From Ascoidea asiatica (Eukaryota > Ascomycota > Saccharomycetes > Ascoideales > Ascoideaceae), in assembly GCA_001600695.1 (NCBI GenBank), contig BCKQ01000010.1, positions 316,642-380,641 of the forward strand: DNA of 64,000 nt, written 5' to 3'. Shown in pieces: positions 1 through 11,600 of this stretch (position 1 is its first letter; every line of letters starts with the position of its first letter). A program made the translations under genes and the position numbers. Below the pieces are notes generated by a model, which made no database searches, was not told where the DNA came from, and worked only from the letters and a program-made list of their open reading frames with translations.

Positions 1-651
1 AGTAGTTCTATTAATGAAATTGGTGTTAAAGAAAAACGTAGATTACGTTCGAGAATTACAAATCATCATCAATCAACTTCCTCGAGTTTAAATCCAAATC
101 CACCAAATTCTATTTTAATAAGTCATTTGAATTCAATTCTACAAAAATTTAATAAAAATTTTAATATTAATAAATCTTTTTTACAAATTTCAAATATCAT
201 TAATAAACTTAATATAAAAAATAAATCAACGATTTCAAAAAATTCAAAAATGGATTCAAATAATTTTTTCCCATTAAATACATGTAGTAATTCATATTCC
301 ACTACTCCTTTAGCTTTTAAAAATAATATAAATAATGTAAAAATGATAAAACAGTTTTTAAATAAACAATTTGGTAATATAGAACAAATGGATTTTGGTT
401 TTTTAAGAAATAGTTCTGATTTTCTATTAGATTCTATGATATTAAATGAATTTATTCAATCCTATGATTCATTAAACAATGATGATCTTAAAAATTTTCA
501 ATTAGACCATCGATTGAATATTGAATCAAGAGCTGATTTAAGTTTTAATACTTTTAAAAATTTTCAAAAATTATTAACTAAGCGTTTGGATTTAGATTTA
601 GATATTGATAAATATAATAATAATAATAATAACAATAATAATAATAATAAC

Positions 652-715
<64 letters not shown>

Positions 716-1881
716 GTAATAATGATATAGATGATGATTATGATTTTACTATTTGTGAAAATGAAAATGAAAATTTAACTTTTCCAATTCAATTAACTTC
801 TCATGATAAAGCAATTATTAGTGCTTTATCGAAAATAACTTATATAAATCCTAGAGCTATTTCGTTTCCAAAAAAGTACAAAAGAAAATCAGATAATAAT
901 TCAGCTTCTGATTTTGATTCTGATTCAAAAGATATTAACTCAGATAGAGAAATGCTTAAAACTCCATATATTTTGTCCTTAAAAAATTTAAACTATTTAT
1001 CTTTATTGATTAATTTAAGTGTATATAAACTTTTTAAACTTCTTAGATTTTTCAAAATTTGGACTTTTAAAAATCAACTAATTAGTTATAAATGCAAAAA
1101 AGAAGCCACTAAATCTCTTGGAAGAACAAATTTTTTAAACCATTTTTTCTTGAATACAAATTTTTTAAAAGGAGGTAATAATGATATTTACAATACTTTT
1201 CGAAGATTAAAAAATTCTCTTGAAAGAAATGAATTTAAAACAGAAAGACAACTAAAACAATATGTTCAATCCGTTTTATCAAAACTTAGAAGTACAAATT
1301 CATTCACTGATACAAGGTTAAATAAATCTCCAGGAATATATACAAATCCAATGGAAGATCCTTATAAAGAGCTTAAAATTTTTTTATCGGACTCAGAATC
1401 AGAATTGGACTCAGACTTAGATTCTGATGAAGAATCAAATTATCAAGATATATCAACTAATGAAGAGAAAGAAAGAGAGAAAGAAATTAAAAATAAAATA
1501 AATATAAGAAATTCTTTTTTGAATACTAATCATCTCAAAGAGGAAGAAACTATGACCGTTGAAGAGATTCGAAATTTAAGAAGAAAAAATTTGAAAAGAA
1601 AGTTAAGAAATCTTTATGATGAGGTTTCAGATAGTCCATATTATAATATGATATATGAATCCAACTTTTTAGTTGAAGTATCCGATGATGAAGATAAAGA
1701 GTCTGATGTCGAGGATTTTGAAAGTCAAAGTTATATTGGAATTCATGATACCAAACCAAATTTTCAGACCTTGAAATTTATTGTTGAAGATGAATACGAT
1801 AAATCACTATTAGTTTACAATCTTAGATCAGGATCAAAGCTATACAATTTAAACGAATATCTCAAATTCCAGAATAAATAA
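1..1881 (+). CDS. Asn-rich protein of unknown function, 5' end outside the window
   Basis: The frame is open from base 1 and the first codons look coding, so the gene begins before the window. The first TTG at 127 is not a convincing start. The visible part is about 626 residues. It has a run of 33 Asn (616-714), a basic, hydrophobic middle with VYKLFKLLRFFKIW (about 1021-1062), and an acidic Ser/Asp/Glu-rich C-terminal third with basic clusters (RNLRRKNLKRKLRNL near 1570-1614). It ends in an ordered-looking tail, SLLVYNLRSGSKLYNLNEYL. No signal peptide or clear membrane segment is visible, and no family is recognised. The acidic and basic patches would suit a nuclear protein, but that is only inference. 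The next gene, on the same strand, starts 219 bp downstream. Confidence 0.6.
616..714 (+). repeat. AAT/AAC trinucleotide run coding 33 Asn
   Basis: An in-frame AAT run with a few AAC codons inside the first gene. Runs of this kind recur in most larger genes here and are probably variable in length between strains. Confidence 0.9.
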
Positions 1882-2100
1882 ATTAAAAAGCTTAGAAATA
1901 AATGAAATTTTAATAAAACTTGTTGAAAAAAACACAGAACCACATTGCTGGTATTGTGTGTTCATGTAATGCGCATGCATGACTGAAACTTAAATCTCGA
2001 AAATAAATTTCTTTTGATAAAAATATTTGAATTTGAATATGGAAAATTATTTTTAAGAGAACTTTTCTTTGAATCATCTGCTCTTTTCACTTGAATCAAA

Positions 2101-3057
2101 ATGAAGAGAATAAATATCCCAGTATTATTTGAAAATGCAAATTATTTAGTGGTAAATAAACCTCCTTTTATTTATAGTCAACCCCCAGATACTAGTTTTG
2201 CCTGCAGAGACCCAAATTTGTTGAATTTAAAGCGAGATTTAGAAGAAAATAGAACTTTATTACCAGTGTTGAGTCAACAATTAAGGGTTAGAGATCAGTC
2301 CTCAGAAGTTGTGAACTTACAATTAGTGCATAGATTGGATTTTAATGTTTCTGGATGTCTTGTGATTTCAAAGAATAAAACAACAACCAGAAATTTTAAT
2401 AAAAATTTAATTAAAAATGGAAATTTTGGTAATTTGATAAAAAGAAAATATATTGCGCTAATAGAACCAATATTAGAAAATAATGATACTTTTGAAAATA
2501 GATATTTAAATCATCTTAATTATTCTAATTTTGAAAAAACTCAAGGAGTTATTGATCTTCCAATTGAAAATAAAAATTCTATTACAAAATTTAAAGTACT
2601 CCCTTTAGAAAATGTAAAACCTTATTCCAAAACAAAATTAATACTCCTACAGTTATTTTCAGGTAGAAAACATCAAATCAGAAAACATTTAAATTATATG
2701 AATTATAAAATTATTGGAGATACTTTATATAATTATCCATTGGCCTATAAAAGTGAGAAAAAAAATGAAAAATATGAAAGTTGTGAAAGAAAAAAAAATA
2801 AAAAACATTATGAAATCATATCTAAATATGATGATAGTACTAAAAAAGCAAAAAAAATTAATCAAAATAGATTTCCAAATCAAATCGCATTACATTCTTC
2901 TTTGCTTATAACTAAATTAGGATTAAAACAAATTGAAACTTTTGCTCCGATACAATGGAACCAAAATAAAATTTGGAGTGAATTATTATTGAAAAAAAAT
3001 TCAAACGAAATACCAGATTATATTAAAGACGAATTAAAAAGAGAGGTTGAATTTTAA
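2101..3057 (+). CDS. PUS5: RluA-family pseudouridine synthase, PUS5-like
   Basis: This is a stand-alone pseudouridine synthase of the RluA/TruC type, which isomerises uridine in RNA. The N-terminal block has NYLVVNKPPFIYSQPPD (residues 14-30). The catalytic motif is LQLVHRLDFNVSG with Asp80 as the catalytic aspartate. The conserved C-terminal motif LFSGRKHQIRKHL follows near residue 190. At 318 residues with no S4 domain it fits yeast Pus5, which modifies mitochondrial 21S rRNA, better than the larger Pus6/8/9. It is longer than baker's yeast Pus5 because of a Lys-rich insert around residues 218-255. No clear presequence is visible. The ATG at 2101 is the first in frame, and the VLFENANYLVVNKP opening supports it. 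The paralogue assignment is inference; the enzyme class is firm. Confidence 0.8.
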   Translation: MKRINIPVLFENANYLVVNKPPFIYSQPPDTSFACRDPNLLNLKRDLEENRTLLPVLSQQLRVRDQSSEVVNLQLVHRLDFNVSGCLVISKNKTTTRNFNKNLIKNGNFGNLIKRKYIALIEPILENNDTFENRYLNHLNYSNFEKTQGVIDLPIENKNSITKFKVLPLENVKPYSKTKLILLQLFSGRKHQIRKHLNYMNYKIIGDTLYNYPLAYKSEKKNEKYESCERKKNKKHYEIISKYDDSTKKAKKINQNRFPNQIALHSSLLITKLGLKQIETFAPIQWNQNKIWSELLLKKNSNEIPDYIKDELKREVEF

Positions 3058-3082
3058 AANTATATTTTTCTTTCAATGATCA

Positions 3083-5341
3083 TTAAGCATCATGTTTTAT
3101 TAATGCTTCTGGTGTAAACTCTGCTAATTCTGGAAATAATTCTATTAATGCCAAATCAAGTAAATTTACAATTAAAAATTTATTTATTCTTGGATCTCTG
3201 AAACCCTCTAGGAAATTATATATTTTCATATCCGTTTTTGAAGAAATATCAAATTTATCAATTTTATCAATATTTTCATGTTCATTTTCATTTGTTTCAA
3301 ATAAATTTTCAACATATTCATCGTTGAATATAAATATCTTTACCCAATTTGGAATAGTGCTTTTTATCATATTGAAACATTTAATTTCTAATAATCTTAA
3401 TTGTTCTTCATTTGGGATAATTGGTGGAGGACCTAAATCATTATCTGTTGGAAATAGATTATTTCTTCCTAGTTGAATCATTTCACTTATAAATACTTCA
3501 TCTTTTATAAATTTATTTATCACAAATTTTTCAAAAAGGTTATTTAATAAATGATTCAATTTTATGCTTAGTTTTAATTTATTTTTAGATATCAAGTTCA
3601 GTATTTTATCAAAAAAGGATTGTTTCTTATCATTATATTCATTGAAATTATCTTCTTCATTAATGTAATAATTTTCATTTTCACTTTCAATTTCATCATT
3701 ATCGATATCGTTATTGATGTTATTATTTTTTAGAAGGAGCTTATTTAAAATTTTTAATATTAAGATAAGAATTGTATTTTCTTGAGATAAATTTAAAAAA
3801 TTATCAAGAAATGAAAAAATGAATCTAGATGTTAATGGACGATTATCATTAGTTATATCCATTTTATTAGTACTTGAATCACTTTTTGAAGTACTCATGG
3901 TATTGTCATTAATTTCATTGGTGATATTATTATTAACAATTTGAGGGATAGAATTTGAATTATTTTTAGTGAAAGGTAAATATAAATTAATATTCATATT
4001 TTTTTTAAAAGAATCTAAATCTATTGAAGATTTTGTATACTTGATTAATTTACCAAATTTTTTAATATAATTAAAATAAGAAAATAAAGAATATTTGATT
4101 TTATCAGATATAGAAAGATTAACAGGTATCAATTTTTTTTTTTTTAAACGATCTCTATTTGAAATATGTCTCAGATATAAATTTTCATCAATTTTTTCAC
4201 AAGCAGTTATTAATAATTCATAAATCATATGTGTTTGAGATAATTTTTCAGTTGTTACTTTTAATAGAAATTTATTTAAAAGAGTTGAAATTAAATCAAA
4301 AGTGATAGTTGAATCTAAATCTTCATTAGGTAAAATTAGAGATGTTATACCTCTTGAAAGAATTTGAAAATAATCATCCTGAAGTTTTTCATCTAATTTT
4401 TGTGAGTCATTGTTATTATCGATATTAGTATCGATATTATTATCATTGTCATTGTTATTATCATGATCATTACCAATATCATTGGGGATTGTTTTTATGG
4501 GAATATCTTTATAGAGATAATAATTTTTAGATAGGGCCGGATGTGGATTTAAGAAATTAAAAGAATCATTAATATTATCAAAAGGTAAAAATAATGTGTT
4601 TAAGTTGTTTGATGAATGATTATAGATTATTAAATGGTTATTTAAAATCATTGGTAATTTATCTAATAAAAGTTGATTAATATTTAAGTTTGTTCTAAGT
4701 CTACTCTCTAAATTTCTAGAAACGTGGGCAATGATTGAAATAATTTCATTTAAAAATTCTTTATCATCNGTTATTTTTGTATACCATTCATTAATAAAGT
4801 TTTTAATAATAAGACCTAAAAANCAATAAAGATCTAAATCAATTAATGAAGAAGAAGTTAAAGCTGGTAAAAAATCTTGTAAATTTGAATCTTTTGGAGC
4901 TGTTGGATAAAATAATTTTCTAACTAATTGTTGCTTGTATTTTATGGAATCCTTTTCATATTTTGGTTTACTATTATTATTATTCCTTTTCGATTTTCTT
5001 ATATTTGTAAAATTAGAATTCAATCTTTTAGAATCTGGTGAATTCGAATTAAATAATGTTTGATTTTTATTATAAATCAAGTTCTGAGTATAATTAGAAC
5101 CATTATTTATAATTGAGATAAAATTACCATTTACACCAGAATTTGAACCAGAACCAGAACCAGAACGTGAACCTAAAGATAATATTGAATTTTTATAAAT
5201 TTTTCTAGTGGTGATATATTTATTTGATATTTTTAATTTAGGAGTGATTTTTGATTTATAACNAGATTTTTTCAATGGAGAAGAAGATCTGTAATGAAAG
5301 TCATTATCAAGATTAAGAGGTTGAAAACTAGACTGATTCAT
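3083..5341 (-). CDS. PXA-domain protein (Nvj3-like)
   Basis: A 752-residue protein from the ATG at 5341; the frame runs further to 5407 only through a TTG. After about 130 low-complexity residues, a PXA domain begins at RKLFYPTAPKDSNLQDFLPAL and continues through SLIDLDLY.FLGLIIKNFINEWY, then ISIIAHVSRNLESRL and HPALS. PXA domains occur in sorting-nexin-type proteins such as Mdm1 at organelle contacts. Here no PX or RGS domain follows, which resembles the PXA-only yeast protein Nvj3 and its fungal relatives. The C-terminus (LLDLALIELFPEL) is also well ordered. Four Asp/Asn-rich inserts interrupt the fold. Three single Ns give unknown residues. The gene is convergent with PUS5, with 25 bp between the stop codons. 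A role at nucleus-vacuole or other lipid contact sites is inferred from the family. Confidence 0.6.
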   Translation of the reverse strand: MNQSSFQPLNLDNDFHYRSSSPLKKSXYKSKITPKLKISNKYITTRKIYKNSILSLGSRSGSGSGSNSGVNGNFISIINNGSNYTQNLIYNKNQTLFNSNSPDSKRLNSNFTNIRKSKRNNNNSKPKYEKDSIKYKQQLVRKLFYPTAPKDSNLQDFLPALTSSSLIDLDLYXFLGLIIKNFINEWYTKIXDDKEFLNEIISIIAHVSRNLESRLRTNLNINQLLLDKLPMILNNHLIIYNHSSNNLNTLFLPFDNINDSFNFLNPHPALSKNYYLYKDIPIKTIPNDIGNDHDNNNDNDNNIDTNIDNNNDSQKLDEKLQDDYFQILSRGITSLILPNEDLDSTITFDLISTLLNKFLLKVTTEKLSQTHMIYELLITACEKIDENLYLRHISNRDRLKKKKLIPVNLSISDKIKYSLFSYFNYIKKFGKLIKYTKSSIDLDSFKKNMNINLYLPFTKNNSNSIPQIVNNNITNEINDNTMSTSKSDSSTNKMDITNDNRPLTSRFIFSFLDNFLNLSQENTILILILKILNKLLLKNNNINNDIDNDEIESENENYYINEEDNFNEYNDKKQSFFDKILNLISKNKLKLSIKLNHLLNNLFEKFVINKFIKDEVFISEMIQLGRNNLFPTDNDLGPPPIIPNEEQLRLLEIKCFNMIKSTIPNWVKIFIFNDEYVENLFETNENEHENIDKIDKFDISSKTDMKIYNFLEGFRDPRINKFLIVNLLDLALIELFPELAEFTPEALIKHDA

Positions 5342-5978
5342 TAAAAAAAAGGAGTATTGATTATGGAAATGTTTGTAAAAATTAGTAAGATTCTTAGAAA
5401 CTAACAAATAATAAATAAAAAAAGAATCAATTAGATAGTTTCATGAATATTAAAAAAAGATAAATATTTCATGATAAACTCTGTCAAACACTTTTATTTA
5501 CACTTTGTCTGGTGATCGTACAGAAAGTTATTGAAATAAATCTGCAAAATCGTATTTTTCTCGAAACCGGATTTAATCCAAGTCTAAAAGTGACTCNNNG
5601 GTAAAAACAGGATCCGTTACAAGGAATAAAGCAAAAGTTAAATATTTCCGCCTTATGTAATTAATTACATCAGCAAACCAAAACATGCATATATAGGTAG
5701 TTATCTGTACTTTACTTTAAAATTACGTTTTAAAGCAGTTTACTGCATTTTTAAATAAGTACCGTGAATGTGGCGATATATCTGTCATATGACCCGGCTT
5801 ATCTTTTAACAATCACATGACTTTACTGCGAACGTGTCAAAGGGAATATGAAAAAAAGGTATGAATTAAAGCATTTAGCGAAAAATGATTGAAATTGATT
5901 GAGATTTAATTGAAATTTTATTCAATTATTTTATTTATTTCATACAATTTCATTTCTTATCATACTTTTTTACATTCA
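5342..5978. promoter_or_regulatory. Divergent promoter between the PXA gene and STT3
   Basis: About 640 bp with no gene seen. The core (5500-5860) is less AT-rich than the flanking genes. It holds a TCACATGAC element at about 5815, similar to a degenerate Cbf1 site, and NNN at 5587-5589. A TTG-started extension of STT3 (5910-5978) lies here and is probably 5' leader. Confidence 0.5.
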
Positions 5979-8204
5979 ATGAGTTGCTCACTTGATAAAT
6001 TGAGTCCTCAGGCTCTTTCAAATATAAAATTCTTATTGAGATTTATAATTCTTATAGCAATTGCCGGTGCTGCAATATCATCTAGATTATTCTCAGTAAT
6101 TAGATTTGAAAGTATTATTCATGAATTTGATCCATGGTTTAATTTTAGAGCAACAAAATATTTGGTAGGTAATTCATATTATGAATTTTTAAATTGGTTC
6201 GATGATAGAACTTGGTATCCACTTGGTAGAGTTACTGGTGGTACTTTGTATCCTGGTTTAATGGTAACTTCAGGTTTATTATGGAATATACTTAGAAATA
6301 TATTCTTATTACCAATTGATATAAGAAATATTTGTGTATTGTTAGCTCCTGTATTTAGTGGGTTAACTGCCTATGCAACTTATCTTTTCACTAAAGAAAT
6401 GAAAGATAGTTCTGCAGGCTTGTTAGCTGCCGCTTTCATGGGTATTGCTCCAGGTTATATCTCCAGATCTGTTGCAGGTTCTTATGATAATGAAGCAATT
6501 GCAATTACCTTATTAATGGGAACTTTTTACCTTTGGATTAAATCAATGAAAACAGGATCTGTTTCCTATGCTGCTATTACTGCAATTTTTTATTTTTATA
6601 TGGTTGCAGCTTGGGGTGGTTACGTATTTATTACAAATTTAATCCCATTACATATATTCGTTTTAATTTGTATGGGAAGATATGATCAAAAATTATATAC
6701 TGCATATACAACATGGTATGCAATTGGTACTTTAGCTTCAATGCAAATTCCATTTGTTGGTTTTTTGCCAATTAGATCAAATGATCATATGGCTGCATTG
6801 GGTGTGTTTGGTCTTTTACAAATTGTTGCCTTTGGTAATTATGTTAAATCAAAAATTTCTCAAAAACAATTTAAAACTTTTTTAATTTTTTCAATTATTT
6901 CATTATCAATTATTGGTATTGGTGGATTAATCGGTTTAACAATGGCCGGTTTAATAGCTCCATGGACCGGAAGATTTTATTCTTTATGGGATACTTCATA
7001 TGCTAAAATTCATATTCCAATAATTGCTTCAGTTTCTGAACATCAACCAACTGCATGGCCGGCTTTTTTTTTTGATACCCATATGCTAATTTGGTTATTC
7101 CCTGCAGGTATATATTTATTATTTCAAGAATTAAGAAATGAACATGTTTTTGTAATAATTTATGGTGTTTTATGTTCTTATTTTGCTGGTGTCATGGTTA
7201 GATTAATGTTAACTTTAACTCCAATAATTTGTGTAAGTGCTGCAATTGCTTTATCAAAATTATTTGATGTTTATATGGATATTCGTGATTTAAAATCTGA
7301 TCAAGAACAAGAACAAGTAGATTCTCAATCAAAAAGTAAACCGATCTTTAAACCAAGATGCAATTTAATCAAATTATTATCAAAGGCTATGGTTATATTT
7401 TCATTTGGTATTTACCTCATCTATTTTGTTTATCATTGTACTTGGGTAACTTCGAATGCATATTCTTCGCCTTCCGTTGTTTTAGCTTCAAGAGCTCCAG
7501 ATGGTTCTCAACAATTGATTGATGATTATCGAGAAGCTTATTATTGGTTACGTATGAACACAAAAGAAGATGCAAGAGTAATGTCGTGGTGGGATTACGG
7601 TTATCAAATTGGTGGTATGGCTGATAGAACAACTTTAGTTGATAATAATACTTGGAATAATACTCATATTGCTACTGTTGGCAAAGCAATGTGTTCCTCC
7701 GAAGAAGTTTCTTATAAGATTCTAAAACAGCATGATGTTGATTATATTCTTATCATTTTTGGTGGCTTAATTGGATTCTCAGGTGATGATATAAATAAAT
7801 ATCTTTGGATGGTTAGAATTGCAGAAGGCATATGGCCTGATGAAATTAAAGAAAAAAACTATTTTACTCCAAGAGGTGAATATAGAATTGATGATTTGGC
7901 TTCAGAAACAATGAAAAATTCAATGATGTATAAAATGTCCTATTATAATTTTATAGAGTTATTTAATGGTAGAGAAGCTATTGATAGAGTTAGAAATCAA
8001 AAATTATCAACTTCTTTAGCTCCTGAATTGAGTGTTATTGAAGAAGCTTTTACTTCTGAAAATTGGATCGTAAGAATATATAAAGTTAAAAAAGAAGATC
8101 CATTTGGTAGAGATTTAAAAGATGTTGCTAAATTCGAAAAAGATTCTAAATCTAATAAAAAAAGAAGAGGTGTTAAAAAACCTCAATTAGATTTACATTT
8201 TTAA
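5979..8204 (+). CDS. STT3: Oligosaccharyltransferase catalytic subunit Stt3
   Basis: The catalytic subunit of the endoplasmic reticulum oligosaccharyltransferase, which moves the dolichol-linked glycan to Asn in N-X-S/T sequons. From the ATG at 5979 it has 741 residues, near the family length of about 720. The protein is a multipass membrane domain followed by a lumenal C-terminal domain. Diagnostic motifs are all present: HEFDPWFNFRATKYL with the metal-binding DXD-type Asp near residue 51, the loop motif SVSEHQPTAWP near 351, and WWDYGYQIGGMADRTTLVDN near 537. NNTWNNTH is a conserved glycosylated site. The frame extends upstream to a TTG at 5910, but homologues begin close to this ATG. The C-terminal KKPQLDLHF is family-typical. 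Divergent from the PXA gene and convergent with BEM3. Confidence 0.98.
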   Translation: MSCSLDKLSPQALSNIKFLLRFIILIAIAGAAISSRLFSVIRFESIIHEFDPWFNFRATKYLVGNSYYEFLNWFDDRTWYPLGRVTGGTLYPGLMVTSGLLWNILRNIFLLPIDIRNICVLLAPVFSGLTAYATYLFTKEMKDSSAGLLAAAFMGIAPGYISRSVAGSYDNEAIAITLLMGTFYLWIKSMKTGSVSYAAITAIFYFYMVAAWGGYVFITNLIPLHIFVLICMGRYDQKLYTAYTTWYAIGTLASMQIPFVGFLPIRSNDHMAALGVFGLLQIVAFGNYVKSKISQKQFKTFLIFSIISLSIIGIGGLIGLTMAGLIAPWTGRFYSLWDTSYAKIHIPIIASVSEHQPTAWPAFFFDTHMLIWLFPAGIYLLFQELRNEHVFVIIYGVLCSYFAGVMVRLMLTLTPIICVSAAIALSKLFDVYMDIRDLKSDQEQEQVDSQSKSKPIFKPRCNLIKLLSKAMVIFSFGIYLIYFVYHCTWVTSNAYSSPSVVLASRAPDGSQQLIDDYREAYYWLRMNTKEDARVMSWWDYGYQIGGMADRTTLVDNNTWNNTHIATVGKAMCSSEEVSYKILKQHDVDYILIIFGGLIGFSGDDINKYLWMVRIAEGIWPDEIKEKNYFTPRGEYRIDDLASETMKNSMMYKMSYYNFIELFNGREAIDRVRNQKLSTSLAPELSVIEEAFTSENWIVRIYKVKKEDPFGRDLKDVAKFEKDSKSNKKRRGVKKPQLDLHF

Positions 8205-8682
8205 GCAGATTATTAAAGTTTTTCTTCTCTTGTATAATATTTTATTTCCTATTTTCTAATACATCAAGATNATTCACTCACTTTATTAATTATTTATATA
8301 TTAAATGGATGTATGTAAATAATCGTGTATGAAAAATAGCAATGAAATTGACTAACTAAAGCAAAAAAAGAGGAATTAAATCCAAAAAGTAGAGAAATGC
8401 CATTGCATATAGAAAAAAAAATGCTCTTTACAAACGGAAATCAGGAAAAATAAAACTAAAAAAAAACTAATAAACAAATAGCCAAAACACATGAGATATA
8501 TTATTAAAAAAATGAGTAAAAAAGGATTAAACAGTCCGAGAATTAAAGGTTCAAAAAAAGTTGAAGCCAACTTAAGCAAAAGAATCATTATTAATGACTA
8601 GTAGATACAAAAAGAAAAGCCAAATGACGTCTGAAATAAAATGGTGTAAATTTATATAATTTAAGATTCCAACTAAAATTAT
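8205..8682. other. Convergent 3' region of STT3 and BEM3
   Basis: A 478-bp AT-rich space between two converging genes, with A-rich stretches that may serve as polyadenylation signals. A 70-codon antisense frame (8376-8588) is poly-Leu/Phe-like and not credible as a gene. Confidence 0.5.
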
Positions 8683-11600
8683 TTAATAAAATGGAATATT
8701 TATAGTTTCCACCTTACTTCTGTTTATTTCTTCCACATAATCTCCTTGCTCCCAATAAAATTTGAAATTTGAAATAAGCTCAATTAAAATTTTTGAATCT
8801 ATATGAAGAGTTGGAGAAAAAACAATAACAATATTTTTTATACTCATTTTATTGTATTCTTGATTAGCAATTACCTGTATCAAAAAACTAAGCAAGGTAT
8901 ATAAAGTATTAGAATAAACTTCTGGCATTTCACAACTTACAATTCTTTTGAATTGCATTATACAAGTTAAATAAGCATCTGTACTTTTATAAGTTAAAGA
9001 TAATTTTTCTTTATTCTTTTTTTGGGCCAACTCATAGTCTTTTAGCAAATTAGAAAACTTATCAGCATTTTGAACAGATACCAAAGGAGATGGCAATTCT
9101 CTGAAAAATAATTTCAAAAGACCAGTCACACAATGAATATCAGGTCGATTAGAAGGATGGCATAAATCTAAATCATATTTTGTGTCAAATTCTTCTTTCA
9201 AAGCTTTAATTGTTGAAGAAGATCCACTTATTCTAAATAATCCCTCTTGATAAAAAGCTCCAGTTTGATTTAAGTAATCAACACATCTGAAAACAATGCT
9301 AGGAATTTCTTTTCCTTTGAAAGAATGTTTCGAAAGTTCAAAAACCGATTCCAACTCATTACCGAATATACCTTTTGTATCTGGTTGCCCTAAACTCATT
9401 TCACCTAGAGCTTGTTCTATAGATTTAATATTTGTTTGTGATGAAGATTTAGGATATTGAAATGGGTTTTGAGGAGATGACGGTCCCTTAAGAGTTTCAT
9501 TACTTGCAGAGCCTAATAGAGTAACTGGTTTGAGCAGTAAATCATCTCCATATTTCTGAGAATTATCATACTGCTGATTATTACCACCAAGCATACTTGC
9601 GGCACCAATGCTTGTTCCTCTTTTACCATGCGTATAACGATCAGCTACAGATGAATTGTCTGTAGTTGCTTGAGGTGATTGAGACAAAGAAACAGCAGGT
9701 CTATGTTTAGTTCTAAAATTTGAAAAAAAGTTTCTTTTCTTTTTCCCTCTCATTGTTTGTCTGCTAATACTAGCATTATCATTATAGTAATTTAGATCAT
9801 TAGATTTATCACCAATCACAGATTCTGAAGAGGAAGAAGTAACATTCGCTGTTATATTATTACTTGATGTAGATAAAATTACACCAGCATCAGCCGATTG
9901 ATGTCTTCTATGAGATTTCTGAACAGGAGTAGAAACCAATGAAGCATTAGATGGTTTAGGTCTAGGCACATTATTAGCTTCTTTATTTTCAGTTGTTGAA
10001 AGTGGCTCGAGAGAAACAAATTCTATTAAAGTATTTACCCATTCATCTCTTTCTTCATCTGTTTCACAACAAAAAATATGTCTTGTGAAAGCACTAGAAG
10101 TTAAAGTAGTTTTTTTTGGTTCCATTATGAGAAAAGCATGCCTGTAACCTTTATTATTTTGGCCTTGAACTGGAGAATCACCATTTGATTTATAAGGAGA
10201 TGTTGGTCCTGCAGTATTATTATCAGAAGTTTGTTTACCAATTTGTGCACCAGGCAATTTAATTGTCTCAACAATTTGACCCCCAATAAAAGTATACAAC
10301 TCTAAGCAAGGACCAGAACATTTAGCATATCTTGCTTTCCAAGTGTTTCCGGATATAGCTTTCGATCTTTTAATTAAATATCCATGTTTNTTAATTTCAT
10401 GACCTTCTATTTCAGGATCCATGGGAGTCAGAGACATATTTGAACTGAAATTAAATTCAATATCATCTAAAGGATTTATTGTATCTAAGGATATAAACTT
10501 ACAAACTCTATAAATTAATTTCACAGAAAGATTAGGTAAACTTAATAAAGTTTTAAAATAATCATTTAAGCCATTTCTTCTTAAATCTACTTTAACTGGA
10601 AAATTATTTAAAAATAAAGATTTATCAGGCAAAGGAGGTAATAAAAATGAATCCAGAATTAATTCTCTAATTTCATTATCTAAATCAAAAATTTGTGAAT
10701 AAGTTTTTTTAAATCTCCAAATTTCCTTTTTTGTTTGTTTATCACAACATGCAAATAAAATATAAGGATCAAAATCAACAATATTATTTTTATTTATTGA
10801 TAAAGTTGAAAGAATATTTAAAGTAACAGTATTGAAATCAGCAGGTTTAACAAATAATGAAGTATCTTTAGCCATTAATTCAAGTTCTTTATCATCTAAA
10901 ATATCATTTTGTTTTTTTCTAAAATTGGGAGAATAAATTGATCTAGGAGAAGTTACAGCAAAATTAAAAGAATCTGGGGATTTTGTAGAAGGATCTTTAA
11001 CGGTTTGTTGAGAACTAAGATGATTATTATTATTTGTATTGTTAGCATTATAAGCAGTATTATTATTACTGAAAGTTGAAAAAACTGGAGTTGTTGGTTG
11101 TGAGAAGTTATTTCTGTGATCATTTATTACTGAGTTATTCATTATATTTAGAGAATTATTAGTATAATCTATTAATTCAGGTTTTGACAGAGAATTATTA
11201 TTATTATTAATATTGGAGTTATTATTTATAGTTTTAGTATTATTAATAGATGTAGTAGTAGTATTATTATTGTTACTATTATCTTTAGATATATTTTTAT
11301 TATTTGAATTCAAAAGCTGTTTATCAATTGAAGAATTTGAAGAATTTTTAAATTTTGGCAGCAGAAGTTTATTAAATGAACTTTGACTTCTTAATTGTTT
11401 TGGAGAAGATTTTGGAGAAGGGGAAGATCTATTAAATTTAAAATTAGCATTCGCAGAAGAGTTTGATGTATTATTTAAAGATCTTTGTTTTGGACTGCCA
11501 GATAAATTTCTTATAGAATTATTAATATTAATATTTGCATTTGTATTTGTATTTGATATTGAAGAATGATTCAAATTAACTTTTCTTGGAGATTTTGAGT

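Noticed and set aside
5910-5978. N-terminal extension of Stt3 from a TTG
   Set aside because: Homologues start near the ATG at 5979, and TTG starts are not usual in yeast.
8376-8588. 70-codon frame between STT3 and BEM3
   Set aside because: Phe/Leu-rich product from A-rich DNA antisense, with no domain and no support.
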